51,425 nt of DNA from Deltaproteobacteria bacterium (GTDB taxonomy: Bacteria; Desulfobacterota; Syntrophia; Syntrophales; UBA2210), in contig JAFGPZ010000261.1 in assembly GCA_016935935.1 (NCBI GenBank), positions 1 through 51,425 of the forward strand. The letters are read 5' to 3'. How positions within the stretch are numbered: the first letter of the stretch is position 1; each line of letters begins with the position of its first letter. The position numbers and the translations under genes are program-made. Shown one piece after another: positions 27,526-35,528 of the stretch. A model generated the notes under the pieces. The model ran no database searches. It was not told the origin of the DNA and saw only the letters and a program-made list of their open reading frames with translations.

Positions 27526-28311
27526 ATGGGAAAAAAGAGTTTGTGGAACGAGTATGGAGAGGAACTGGAGAGAAGATTACGTCTTAAGACCTATCCCATA
27601 GCCTTCAAACTGCTGAAGAATGAGAAGGATATCCCTTCGGGAAGCCAGCAACCTTCCAGAGATTTTGGATACCGCATGAATCTGTGTCAGGCCTTTCAAC
27701 TTTCCCGGAGGGAGGGTGCATCGGTAATCATGCTGAAAGAAGATATGTGGTGTCACGAACCGGTCATTGCCTATGGACTGATGGAACCTCCCCGATTCTG
27801 GTATGAGGGCCATACCCGTTATCCGAGAGATGTTTCGTCTCTGGAGGCGGGTACCCATTTTACTGAGGATTTTCCGCGTCTTGAGGTCGGTAAATATATC
27901 GGTGTTGCCTCGGCACCGCTGAAGAATGCTGCATTCGATCCTGATCTGGTAATTATATACTGTGATTCATCACAGTTGAGTTTGCTTCTTCTGGGGAGAG
28001 AGTGGAAGGATGGGTATGACCTGAAGCACTCCCTTTCCTCACATGCTGCCTGCGTCTATGGCGTGGTCCCTGTTGTACTTAACAAGGGGTATCAGGTTGC
28101 CATTCCCTGCCGCGGTGATCACTATGGTGCCATTGCGGGTGATGATGAGATGGTATTTTCTGTTCACAGAGACAGGCTTGATGACCTGATGATGGGTTTG
28201 AGAGAAGTTGAAAAAACAGGATCCAAACTTCCCCAGGGATACAAATTGCACCCCCAGTATCCCGGAGCGGATGCATACGAAGAGATAGCCATAATGATGG
28301 GACTGAGATAG
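27526..28311 (+). CDS. DUF169 family protein
   Basis: The 261-residue protein has the pattern of the DUF169 family: LKTYPIAFKLLKNEKDIP, NLCQAFQLSRREG, MLKEDMWCHEPVIAYGL, ARYP-like segment TRYPRDVSSL, VASAPL, YCDSSQLSLLLLG, and a C-terminal IPCRGDHYGAIAGDDEMVFS. Several cysteines (LCQAF, MWCHEP, IPCRGD) are conserved-looking and could bind a cofactor. Function of the family is unknown. It directly precedes the DsrE/YeeE selenoprotein region with a ribosome site AAAAGGAG. Confidence 0.85.
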   Translation: MGKKSLWNEYGEELERRLRLKTYPIAFKLLKNEKDIPSGSQQPSRDFGYRMNLCQAFQLSRREGASVIMLKEDMWCHEPVIAYGLMEPPRFWYEGHTRYPRDVSSLEAGTHFTEDFPRLEVGKYIGVASAPLKNAAFDPDLVIIYCDSSQLSLLLLGREWKDGYDLKHSLSSHAACVYGVVPVVLNKGYQVAIPCRGDHYGAIAGDDEMVFSVHRDRLDDLMMGLREVEKTGSKLPQGYKLHPQYPGADAYEEIAIMMGLR

Positions 28312-28446
28312 CTGTATTTCATTTGGAGCAATAGTTATGCAGGAAGGGGAATCAAGTCTGCCGAGAAAAATGGGACGAAGACGAACCGTTGAACATATCT
28401 GTGTCTGTCCCAGTTTGTTAAAACCAAACTGAAAGAGAGGTAATCG

Positions 28447-28791
28447 ATGAACAAGAAAACCCATCTCTATGTATTATGGACTAATGATAATCCTATTACC
28501 GCAGAAAAAATGGTATTCATGTATCCCGTAAATTCTCTAATTAATGGTTGGTGGGGGGAAGTCACTCTGATTATTTGGGGTGCACCTGCCAAATTGGTGA
28601 GTGAAGATTGCAATATACAAAAAATGGTTAAGAAAGCATTAAAAGCAGGGGTTCATATAACTGCTTGCAAGGCTTGTGCGGATCAATTAGGCGTAACGGA
28701 AACTTTAGAAAAACTTGACATTGAAGTCAAGTATTGGGGGATCCCGCTAACGGAGATCTTAAAGAATGAGGAAACACTGTTAACTATATAG
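28447..28791 (+). CDS. DsrE-family sulfur-relay-like protein
   Basis: A 114-residue single-domain protein with the DsrE fold pattern: LYVLWTNDNPITAEKMVFMY, WWGEVTLIIWGAPAKLV, NIQKMVKKALKAGVHITACKAC, ADQLG and KYWGIPLTEIL. Cysteines in TACKACADQLG are in the region where DsrE proteins carry the sulfur-binding cysteine. DsrE-like proteins accompany YeeE/YedE transporters and move sulfur atoms as persulfides. Next to two YeeE/YedE halves it is likely to take part in handling reduced sulfur, or selenium; that is inference. Confidence 0.78.
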   Translation: MNKKTHLYVLWTNDNPITAEKMVFMYPVNSLINGWWGEVTLIIWGAPAKLVSEDCNIQKMVKKALKAGVHITACKACADQLGVTETLEKLDIEVKYWGIPLTEILKNEETLLTI

Positions 28792-28922
28792 ACGATTGAA
28801 CAAAAAATCCACCAGAAGCACATGATAAAATACTATTAAGCGCGCCCGTTAGCCGCAGTCAAGGACCCACAGACGGAATGGTGGCACGGCCACTCTATGA
28901 TCTCCTCTTCTATATTATGTGG

Positions 28923-28955
28923 TATCTTCATTATACAAGATACTTGCATTGCAAG
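28923..28955. promoter_or_regulatory. paired dyads upstream of the YeeE/YedE selenoprotein gene
   Basis: Two inverted repeats lie side by side about 50-80 bases before the start at 29004: TATCTT-N8-AAGATA (28923-28942) and CTTGCA-T-TGCAAG (28943-28955). They could be operators for a small dimeric regulator. No regulator gene is nearby, so this is only a candidate site. Confidence 0.3.
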
Positions 28956-29003
28956 GATAATGTGTGAGATAAAATAATTAACAAATAGAGGAGGTGGAGA
29001 AGT

Positions 29004-29531
29004 ATGAATGTTTTTTCTGAAAAAACATGGTCCCCTTATGTCGCCGGTGCGCTGGCGGGGTTGTTGCTTGTCCTGTCCGTCTTCCTTACGGGTAAATATT
29101 TTGGAGCATCGACAACCTTTGTGCGTGTGGCGGGCTTGGTCGAGCATGCCGTCGCACCTGAGAGAGTTGCCGGAATGGACTACTTTATCAAAACAAAGGT
29201 AAAGGTCGACTGGCAGTTTATGTTTGTTGTCGGAGTACTCTTAGGGTCCTTGGCATCTGCCTGGATAGCCAAGGAAAAACGAGCTGTGGCTGTGCCTCCC
29301 ATGTGGGAAGCCCGCTTTGGAGCGTCAAGAACCCGTCGCTGGACGATAGCCTTTATCGGAGGTATAGTTGCAATGTTTGGTGCCCGTCTTGCCGATGGGT
29401 GACCGAGTGGTCACGGTCTGAGCGGTCTGGCTCAGGTAGCCATCAGCGGTTATATCTCCTTGATCTGCTTCTTCCTGGCCGGTGTCGTCATGGCCAGAAT
29501 TCTTTACGGGGGAGGTAATGGCCATGAATGA
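29004..29531 (+). CDS. selenocysteine-containing YeeE/YedE (DUF395) half-transporter
   Basis: Integral membrane protein with about four hydrophobic segments. The frame reads GIVAMFGARLADG, then TGA at 29400-29402 (residue 133), then PSGHGLSGLAQVAISG and a last membrane segment, ending at TGA 29529-29531 (175 residues). In YeeE/YedE proteins the motif here is G-x-x-x-x-G-C-x-S-G-H-G-x-S-G, so the TGA replaces exactly the conserved cysteine and the conserved SGHG-SG follows in frame. A hairpin with a GGTCTG loop lies 15 bases after the TGA, as for a bacterial SECIS. I therefore read UGA as selenocysteine. The start ATG has AGAGGAGGTGG upstream. Families of this type take up thiosulfate or other sulfur/selenium compounds through cysteine relays. 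The stop overlaps the second half gene by 8 bases. Confidence 0.85.
29418..29435 (+). promoter_or_regulatory. candidate bacterial SECIS hairpin of the YeeE/YedE selenoprotein
   Basis: CTGAGC (29418-29423), loop GGTCTG (29424-29429), GCTCAG (29430-29435): a perfect 6-bp stem starting 15 bases after the recoded TGA. The loop GGUCUG has the G-U pair expected for SelB recognition and resembles the GGUCU loop of E. coli fdhF. It lies inside the coding region, as bacterial SECIS elements do. Confidence 0.8.
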
Positions 29532-30051
29532 AATTTTGACTGGCGTCATCACAGGAATACTTTTTGGTTTTCTCCTACAGAAGGCCCAGGTGATTCGTTA
29601 CGATAAACAGCTTGCCGCCCTGCGGCTTCTCGATATGACCATCGTAAAATTCATGCTTACGAACATACTTGTAGCCATGGTAGGAATCTACCTTCTGTAC
29701 GACCTGGGGCTGGTGAAGCTCTCTGTAAAATCGACAGTCCTTGGGGCGAACATCATCGGTGGCCTGATCTTTGGCCTCGGTTGGGGGATCGTTGGATACT
29801 GTCCGGCCACGGCTATGGGAGCCTTGGGCGAAGGACGTTACGACAGCATCTTTGCGCTTCTGGGGATGGTTCTCGGCGCAGCTGTCTATGCAGAAGTCTA
29901 TCCGATCCTTAAGGGAACTGTATTGACATGGGGAAACTTTGGAAAGATTACCTTGCCTGGCATCCTGGGGGTCAACCACTGGATCGTCATCATTGTCCTA
30001 GTGGCTGTATTTATTGGTCTTTTTGCATGGTTTGAGAAGAAAAAACTCTAA
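29524..30051 (+). CDS. YeeE/YedE half-transporter, second half (cysteine form)
   Basis: Membrane protein of 175 residues, the same length as its upstream partner. It starts with NEILTGVITGILFGFLLQKAQV and contains the matching family motif with a normal cysteine, GLGWGIVGYCPATAMGALGEG (C93). The two half-proteins together correspond to one full-length YeeE/YedE, with selenocysteine in one half and cysteine in the other, so they probably form a heterodimer. ATG at 29524 sits 8 bases after GGGGGAGG; the ATG at 29518 is too close to the ribosome site. It overlaps the end of the selenoprotein gene by 8 bases, which suggests translational coupling. Confidence 0.86.
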   Translation: MNEILTGVITGILFGFLLQKAQVIRYDKQLAALRLLDMTIVKFMLTNILVAMVGIYLLYDLGLVKLSVKSTVLGANIIGGLIFGLGWGIVGYCPATAMGALGEGRYDSIFALLGMVLGAAVYAEVYPILKGTVLTWGNFGKITLPGILGVNHWIVIIVLVAVFIGLFAWFEKKKL

Positions 30052-30195
30052 AAGATTGTAGAATTTGCCTGTAAGTTATCTTAAAGAGCAGCGGCAAAAA
30101 TTACGAGATAATTCAGATCAAAGAAATGTGACTGACTTGGCTGTTCTTAATATAAGGGGGAGAAGACTCCTCCAATTAGAGAAAGGAGGTTTTTT

Positions 30196-30921
30196 ATGGC
30201 TGAGGAAATTAAAGCCGGGTGCGCCAGACCCACAGGAGGCCCGGTCGGGGAACCCCCCAGTGCGGAAGAAGGAACCCAGCAACAACCGTTAACTCAGGAG
30301 GTGAGAAAAATGGTCACTGTAGGAAAGAAAGCGCCTGACTTCACGGCGCCAGCTTATCAAAAGGGAAAATTCATCAATGTTAAACTGTCCGAGTATCTGG
30401 GCAAATGGGTCGTTTTATGTTTCTATCCTGGCGACTTTACTTTCGTCTGAGCAACTGAAATCTCGGCGGTCGCCGAGAAGTACCCTGAATTCAAGAAGCT
30501 GGGCGTTGAAGTTCTTTCTATGAGCGTGGACAGTGTTTTCGTTCACAAGATGTGGAACGATCATGAACTCTCCAAAATGGTCAAAGGCGGTGTTCCTTTC
30601 CCCATGCTATCAGACGGAGGGGGCAAAGTTGGCAGTGTTTTTGGCGTCTATTTGGAAGACGAGGGCGTGGAAGCGCGCGGCAGGTTTATAATCGATCCCG
30701 ATGGTATCATTCAGGGCTTTGAAGTTCTCACTCCGCCGGTGGGACGCAACGTCAACGAAAGCATCAGGCAGATTCAAGCCTTCCAGCATGTCCGTAAAAC
30801 CAAGGGCGCAGAGGCTACACCTTCCGGCTGGGAACCAGGGAAGATGACACTCAAACCAGGTCCCGATCTGGTGGGCAAGGTTTGGGAAGTCTGGAAAACG
30901 AAGATGGCCTTCGATAAATAA
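30196..30921 (+). CDS. selenocysteine-containing AhpC/TSA peroxiredoxin
   Basis: Thiol peroxidase that reduces peroxides. After [16 protein letters not shown] and [14 protein letters not shown] the frame meets TGA (30448-30450), then continues [20 protein letters not shown]. The family motif is FYP-DFTFVCPTE, so TGA stands at the peroxidatic cysteine (residue 85 counted from 30196). A 7-bp hairpin with loop GGTC starts 10 bases later. The rest is a normal AhpC fold: [48 protein letters not shown]. The usual resolving cysteine (VCP near residue 210) is replaced by [10 protein letters not shown], so this is a 1-Sec enzyme or uses another partner. Two starts are possible: ATG 30196 (AAAGGAGG upstream) with an extension holding GCARP, or ATG 30310 (CAGGAGGTG upstream). 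Confidence 0.88.
30461..30478 (+). promoter_or_regulatory. candidate bacterial SECIS hairpin of the peroxiredoxin
   Basis: TCTCGGC (30461-30467), loop GGTC (30468-30471), GCCGAGA (30472-30478): a perfect 7-bp stem beginning 10 bases after the TGA at 30448-30450, nearly the same distance as in E. coli fdhF, with a G-U in the loop. It lies inside the coding region. Confidence 0.82.
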
Positions 30922-31195
30922 CCACGACAAAAAATCAAGGGGCGGGTGGCTTGTGATCGTGCCGCCCGCTTCAAGTCAAGGGTTGTTGCCCTTAATATGT
31001 GGAGTCCTGCTTTCGGGTGCTCCTTCTTTGAATGTTAATGATCATATTTATGAAGGCCTTGATTATTCTCGGGAACCAACACATCCCTGAATAAAATTTA
31101 GAATATTCTTGTCGTGAAGTGCGGTTCTGGCTGGATACCTTCTACACAATAGGATATAAGGTGGAAACCGAAAATTGAGAATGAGGTACGAGTAT

Positions 31196-31408
31196 ATGGA
31201 ATGCACAGCATGCATGAAAGAGATTCCTGAAGAGAGTCGTTACTGTATGTATTGCGGCACTTTTGTAGAAAAAACGTCTACCACTGAAGAAGAATACACC
31301 GAGAGCTTTGAGGACAGAGTTCCCTGTAGTGATGGGACCTGCATCGGCACTATTGAACAGGGGAAGTGTACCATATGTGGTAAACCCTACAGCGAAGAGG
31401 CATCTTAG
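31196..31408 (+). CDS. small double zinc-ribbon protein
   Basis: A 70-residue acidic protein with two four-cysteine clusters: MECTACMKEIPEESRYCMYCG and, after an acidic linker (TSTTEEEYTESFEDR), CSDGTCIGTIEQGKCTICG. Each looks like a zinc ribbon of the zinc_ribbon_2/rubredoxin-like kind. ATG 31196 is preceded by GAGGTACGAGTAT; earlier starts (TTG 31175, ATG 31181) are possible. Its function is unknown; it lies downstream of the selenoprotein pair but 274 bases away. Confidence 0.65.
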   Translation: MECTACMKEIPEESRYCMYCGTFVEKTSTTEEEYTESFEDRVPCSDGTCIGTIEQGKCTICGKPYSEEAS

Positions 31409-31416
31409 TCCATTTT

Positions 31417-33114
31417 CTAACGGACAGTCAGGCCTGCGATTCGATAGTTGAACTCGTAACTCAGTGCCCCGCTCCAGTCGGATTCATATACGCCTTTATA
31501 ACGGGTTCCGTCATTCGGCCCCACCGGTTTCCCGTAGGTGTAAAACCAGTTGACTATAGGACTCCCCGTATATCCCAGTCCGATCCAGTATGATCCCGGC
31601 ATGAGGGTAATATCTTCCTTCTCAAATGAGAATCTGGTCCAGCGATAACCTGGCCTTTGGGACATTGTTTCAATATCTATCATATCACTGGTCGCGATAA
31701 TATCCTTCGGCTTCCCCCTTCCGTCCTTGTATAGATCTACCCAGAGTTGACCGTCTCCTCCGAACTTGTGCAGCGCCATAGCGATGTGTCTAAGTTTTAC
31801 AGGTTTCCTGAGTACAAAAACCTGCGCGTACTGGGTGAGCTTGGTCGTTACATATTCGGCGGTTTCCACATAGAAATCCCTCGTTTTTTCAAAGTTTCCC
31901 TCGCCCTTTACAACTGTTCTGGTGGGCGGAAAGGCAAAATCTATATTTTCAGGGAACTCAAGGTTGCCGAATATGAAGGGAACATCAAAACGCTGCTCTG
32001 CCATCTCTTTATCGGAGATCACTGGCGGCGGCGACGGTTTTATCAGGGCGAGCTTCTTGAATGCAGCCTTGACATTAGGGCATAGAAGGATATTTTTAGG
32101 TCCGTAACTTTCTCGATTACCTTTAATTTTTACCCTGTCATCAGAAAACTCTGCTCCAATGGTTTCATATGTATTGGGGGTCTCATCGTTGCCCCTGGAT
32201 TGAGTCCACCGTAATCTGCCGTCGTTGACTGCTTCGTTGTTGTCCCTTCCCACTTCAACCCTTATAAAGCGATTGGCTACGAACATTGCAGTTTGCTGAG
32301 GATCAAGGGGAATCCAGCCAAGGTCGGGAAACCATACCTCTATCCAGGAGTGACGTCCCTGTCCCATTTTAATGGTAAGGATGCTATCCTTCCTTGCTAT
32401 ATTGAAGCCCTTCTTCAGCGTAACACCATTCACAATTCTCACTGGTATGCCTACAGATCTCATGAGAGCAGCCGCCATGTGAGAGTAATTCTGGCAGTTC
32501 CCCTTGCCTGATTCGAGAGAATAGAGGGCATCATAATGTTTAGGGGGGGTAACATATCTGATATTATCTACCACCCATGTCAGTATCTGCTGGACTGCAT
32601 CAAATTCCGTATCAGCTTCAATCGTCAGCTTTTGTGCCAGTTCTCTGATACGAGGGTTTTCGGATTGGATCTGTTTTGTCGGCTTTAGATAATATGTGAC
32701 ATCCCCCGGGATGTTGTTAAGGGGGAATGGCGCGTCAGTATCGAGGGTCTCAAATGTTGTTTTGTTAAGTGCGTCGAAGGTGAGGCGGGCATTAATTGCT
32801 TTTTGGGGATTTTTCCATGTTGCCGATATGATATCGTTGCCTTGTCTGTCGGTATATTTCTTTTCGTCTGACGGGGCAGGCGAAAAAATCATTTTGAAGT
32901 TACGAATGCTCTGGTTGAACGTTGGTGACTGAAATGAAGGTGGAGAGACGAAACTCAAGGTCATCGTTTGTACTCCCGGTGTTACCGTAACGTTCTTCTG
33001 TATTTCAAAACGAATCTGCGACGACATTTCCCCTTCAAGGGTAAAATTTTCCGCATAAAGGGGCACATGCAACGAAACAAGGGTAACTGCAGCGAGGCAT
33101 AGCAATTTCCTCAT
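31417..33114 (-). CDS. exported transglutaminase-like protein
   Basis: The protein (565 residues) has a signal peptide (MRKLLCLAAVTLVSLHVPLYA), a beta-rich N-terminal domain, and a transglutaminase-like core with all three catalytic residues: C207 in GKGNCQNYSHMAAALMRSVG, H255 in GRHSWIEVWF and D271 in WIPLDPQQ. The C-terminal 200 residues form a beta-sandwich-like region that may bind carbohydrate or partner proteins. The start at 33114 follows CGGAGGACT and begins the signal peptide; the frame runs on to 33231. Such secreted proteins act as proteases or peptidoglycan-linked enzymes; the substrate is unknown. Confidence 0.82.
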   Translation of the reverse strand: MRKLLCLAAVTLVSLHVPLYAENFTLEGEMSSQIRFEIQKNVTVTPGVQTMTLSFVSPPSFQSPTFNQSIRNFKMIFSPAPSDEKKYTDRQGNDIISATWKNPQKAINARLTFDALNKTTFETLDTDAPFPLNNIPGDVTYYLKPTKQIQSENPRIRELAQKLTIEADTEFDAVQQILTWVVDNIRYVTPPKHYDALYSLESGKGNCQNYSHMAAALMRSVGIPVRIVNGVTLKKGFNIARKDSILTIKMGQGRHSWIEVWFPDLGWIPLDPQQTAMFVANRFIRVEVGRDNNEAVNDGRLRWTQSRGNDETPNTYETIGAEFSDDRVKIKGNRESYGPKNILLCPNVKAAFKKLALIKPSPPPVISDKEMAEQRFDVPFIFGNLEFPENIDFAFPPTRTVVKGEGNFEKTRDFYVETAEYVTTKLTQYAQVFVLRKPVKLRHIAMALHKFGGDGQLWVDLYKDGRGKPKDIIATSDMIDIETMSQRPGYRWTRFSFEKEDITLMPGSYWIGLGYTGSPIVNWFYTYGKPVGPNDGTRYKGVYESDWSGALSYEFNYRIAGLTVR

Positions 33115-33254
33115 AAAAGAGTCCTCCGTTTTCAATATGGGAAGGCGATTTTCAGTATACGAAATTATCAAATAAAGTGAAAGTGATATTCTGGGTGACA
33201 GGCATGGAGGTAATAAAAAAAAGATTTTCACCTGCGTAGTTCTGATGGAAATTA

Positions 33255-33908
33255 TCAGGCCGACTTCACACTATCGGATTCTCCTCCCTTGTAATGCTTA
33301 TAATATTCAATTACCTTTGCAATATATGTCCTTGTTGCCTTATAGGGGGGTATTCCATTGTACTTGCTGACTATACCGCTTCCGGCATTATATGCTGCAA
33401 GGGCAATTTTGACATCCCCATCATATCTGTTTAGAAGCCCTTTAAAATACTTTACGCCCCCAGTGATATTGTGCTCCGGATTAAAGCTGTCTTCCACACC
33501 GAGCTCTTCGGCAGTTGATGGCATCAACTGCATAAGGCCTCTAGCTCCACGCGTTGAAACGGCCTTGGAGTTGTATCTTGATTCCACCATAACAATGGCC
33601 TTGATGAGAGCTGGATCGACTTCGTAATTATTAGCGACTCTTTCTATTATGGGATGCAACAGGCGCTCGCCCTTCAACCAATACACAGGCGATTTTTGCA
33701 TGTTATCAGCCTTGACGGTGAGCTCTGATGACTCATCCATTACTTGCACTTTCTCCATGTCTATCACAGATCGATTGGTGATTATTAATGAGGTGTTGAC
33801 TTGCCCGTGAAAGAAGGTAGGGATATATACCAGCAGGAGCATCCCAGCGACAAAGGCCAAACGGGACAAAGTCGCGGTATGCAGTGTTATCAGTGATTCA
33901 TCTTCCAT
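33255..33908 (-). CDS. lytic transglycosylase (SLT domain)
   Basis: A membrane-anchored protein of 217 residues: one N-terminal transmembrane segment (LAFVAGMLLLVYIPTFF) and a C-terminal SLT domain with the catalytic glutamate in VMVESRYNSKAVS, then RGARGLMQLMPSTAEELGV, NITGGVKYFKGLLNRYDGD and ALAAYNAGSGIVSKYNG. It cleaves the beta-1,4 bond between MurNAc and GlcNAc in peptidoglycan, acting in the periplasm. It lies just upstream of the transglutaminase-like gene on the same strand (141 bases apart). Confidence 0.92.
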   Translation of the reverse strand: MEDESLITLHTATLSRLAFVAGMLLLVYIPTFFHGQVNTSLIITNRSVIDMEKVQVMDESSELTVKADNMQKSPVYWLKGERLLHPIIERVANNYEVDPALIKAIVMVESRYNSKAVSTRGARGLMQLMPSTAEELGVEDSFNPEHNITGGVKYFKGLLNRYDGDVKIALAAYNAGSGIVSKYNGIPPYKATRTYIAKVIEYYKHYKGGESDSVKSA

Positions 33909-34142
33909 TTTAAAAACTCCCTTTTGCTCAAAACAAAATGTGTAATTATTTCAAGGTGAAGCTTAATAAACAAATATGAACCACCTGTCAAGCAAAAAGA
34001 GAACGTAATTTGTTAACCGGCTCATATTGCTGTTTTATTTCTTTTGTCTTATGATCAACAATCCGATCATTTATCTTGTAAGAACCGGCATACAGGGATA
34101 TATAACAAGGCAAAGACATATTGACGGGCAGGTGGTTATTTG

Positions 34143-35330
34143 GTGATAGAGGAAATAAAAGAAGGAGATGTTCTCAGAGCAGATATTTCAACGGTTGCCT
34201 TCGGTGGAGACGGAGTAGCCAGGATAGGCAACCTCGTTGCCTTCGTTCCCTTTACAGTGGATGGAGATGTGGTCGACGTCGCTGTGACTGCGGTCAGAAA
34301 AAACTTCATACGCGGCGCACTTAAAAAAGTGGTCGAGCCGTCACCGTATAGAGTAGAGCCTGAATGTAAATATTACTCTATCTGCGGTGGGTGCCAGTAC
34401 CAGCATATTTCATACGGACATCAAATTGCTATAAAGGAAAAACAGGTCAGAGAGTCTTTTCAACGAATCGGGAAGTTATCCGATATGCCTGCAAGAGAGA
34501 TAAGACAGTCGCCGGCAGCATACCATTACAGGGGAAAAGCGGAGTTCCACTGTGATCTGATGCAGAAAAAGATAGGATTTATGGATGTGGGCGGAGGCGT
34601 CCTCATTGATATCGAAAATTGTTCTCTTATGGACGAGTCGATAAACCAGGAACTTGAGAAGCTGCGTCTTAAGATGCAGTCGGAGGATATGGATCGTCCC
34701 AGCGGCAGGCGTTACGCGTTCTGGTCTGGCACTCCATACATGGCAGTTAGTTATGTAACGCGAAGGATTATGGATCGTGACCTTCGGGTTCCCTATCGGG
34801 GATTTTTCCAGGCAAACACTGTCCTTACGGAAAAACTTTTGGAGAGTGTGATTTCCATGATAGAGCCTTCATCTTCGGAAGTAATCCTCGATTGCTACTG
34901 TGGGTCGGGGCTTTTTGCACTTTTCTTAGCCGAGCGTGCTCGAAAGGTCTTTGGTATCGAGATAGATAAGAGGGCCGTCGATTGTGCCAGGCATAATTTA
35001 AAATATAACGGATACAAGAATTGTGAGTTTCTGAAAGGGAGCGTTGTTGATGTGCTGCAAAAAAGATTCATCAGAGACCATATTCATATCGATTCAGTAC
35101 TCCTCGACCCTCCACGTGAAGGGTGCTCCCAGGGGGTACTTGAAGGACTTTCTCGCCTGAAACCATCACGGTTGGTTTATGTTTCATGCAACCCCGCGAC
35201 ACAGGCTCGAGATATCAAATACTTGATGGAACAGGGATTCTTCTTGAAGATGCTTGAGCCCATCGATATGTTCCCTCAGACCAGGCACATCGAGGTCATT
35301 GCTCTTATGACATATGGGAAAGAGGATTAA
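34143..35330 (+). CDS. 23S rRNA (uracil-5-)-methyltransferase, RlmD/TrmA family
   Basis: A SAM-dependent uracil methyltransferase with an N-terminal TRAM domain (GDVLRADISTVAFGGDGVAR), an iron-sulfur cluster site (CKYYSICGGCQYQH plus the fourth cysteine in DIENCSLMD), the SAM motif LDCYCGSGLFALFLA, the motif LLDPPREGCSQGV and the catalytic cysteine in LVYVSCNPATQARDIKYL. At 395 residues it is full length. GTG at 34143 is taken as start because GGCAGGTGG lies upstream; TTG at 34140 is adjacent. RlmD (U1939) and RlmCD types cannot be separated by eye. Confidence 0.9.
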   Translation: MIEEIKEGDVLRADISTVAFGGDGVARIGNLVAFVPFTVDGDVVDVAVTAVRKNFIRGALKKVVEPSPYRVEPECKYYSICGGCQYQHISYGHQIAIKEKQVRESFQRIGKLSDMPAREIRQSPAAYHYRGKAEFHCDLMQKKIGFMDVGGGVLIDIENCSLMDESINQELEKLRLKMQSEDMDRPSGRRYAFWSGTPYMAVSYVTRRIMDRDLRVPYRGFFQANTVLTEKLLESVISMIEPSSSEVILDCYCGSGLFALFLAERARKVFGIEIDKRAVDCARHNLKYNGYKNCEFLKGSVVDVLQKRFIRDHIHIDSVLLDPPREGCSQGVLEGLSRLKPSRLVYVSCNPATQARDIKYLMEQGFFLKMLEPIDMFPQTRHIEVIALMTYGKED

Positions 35331-35333
35331 AAC

Positions 35334-35528
35334 ATGAACAATACAGTTTACATTGAAACGGAAGAATGCATCGGTTGTAAGAGCTGTGTCGAACTTTGCC
35401 CAGATGTTTTTGGGTTTGATGATGATGCAGGGAAGGCTTTTGTCATAATGCCGGAAGGCGGGCCAGAACAATGCATTGATGATGCCATTGAAACATGTCC
35501 TTCAGGATGCATCCACTGGGAAGAATAG
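35334..35528 (+). CDS. small [4Fe-4S] ferredoxin
   Basis: A 64-residue ferredoxin with a single complete [4Fe-4S] cluster site: ECIGCKSCVELCPDVFGF near the N-terminus and the fourth ligand in ETCPSGCIHW. An acidic, compact protein of the Desulfovibrio-type ferredoxin class. It starts 3 bases after the methyltransferase stop, so the two are co-transcribed; the ferredoxin might serve the iron-sulfur methyltransferase or a general pool. Confidence 0.9.
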   Translation: MNNTVYIETEECIGCKSCVELCPDVFGFDDDAGKAFVIMPEGGPEQCIDDAIETCPSGCIHWEE

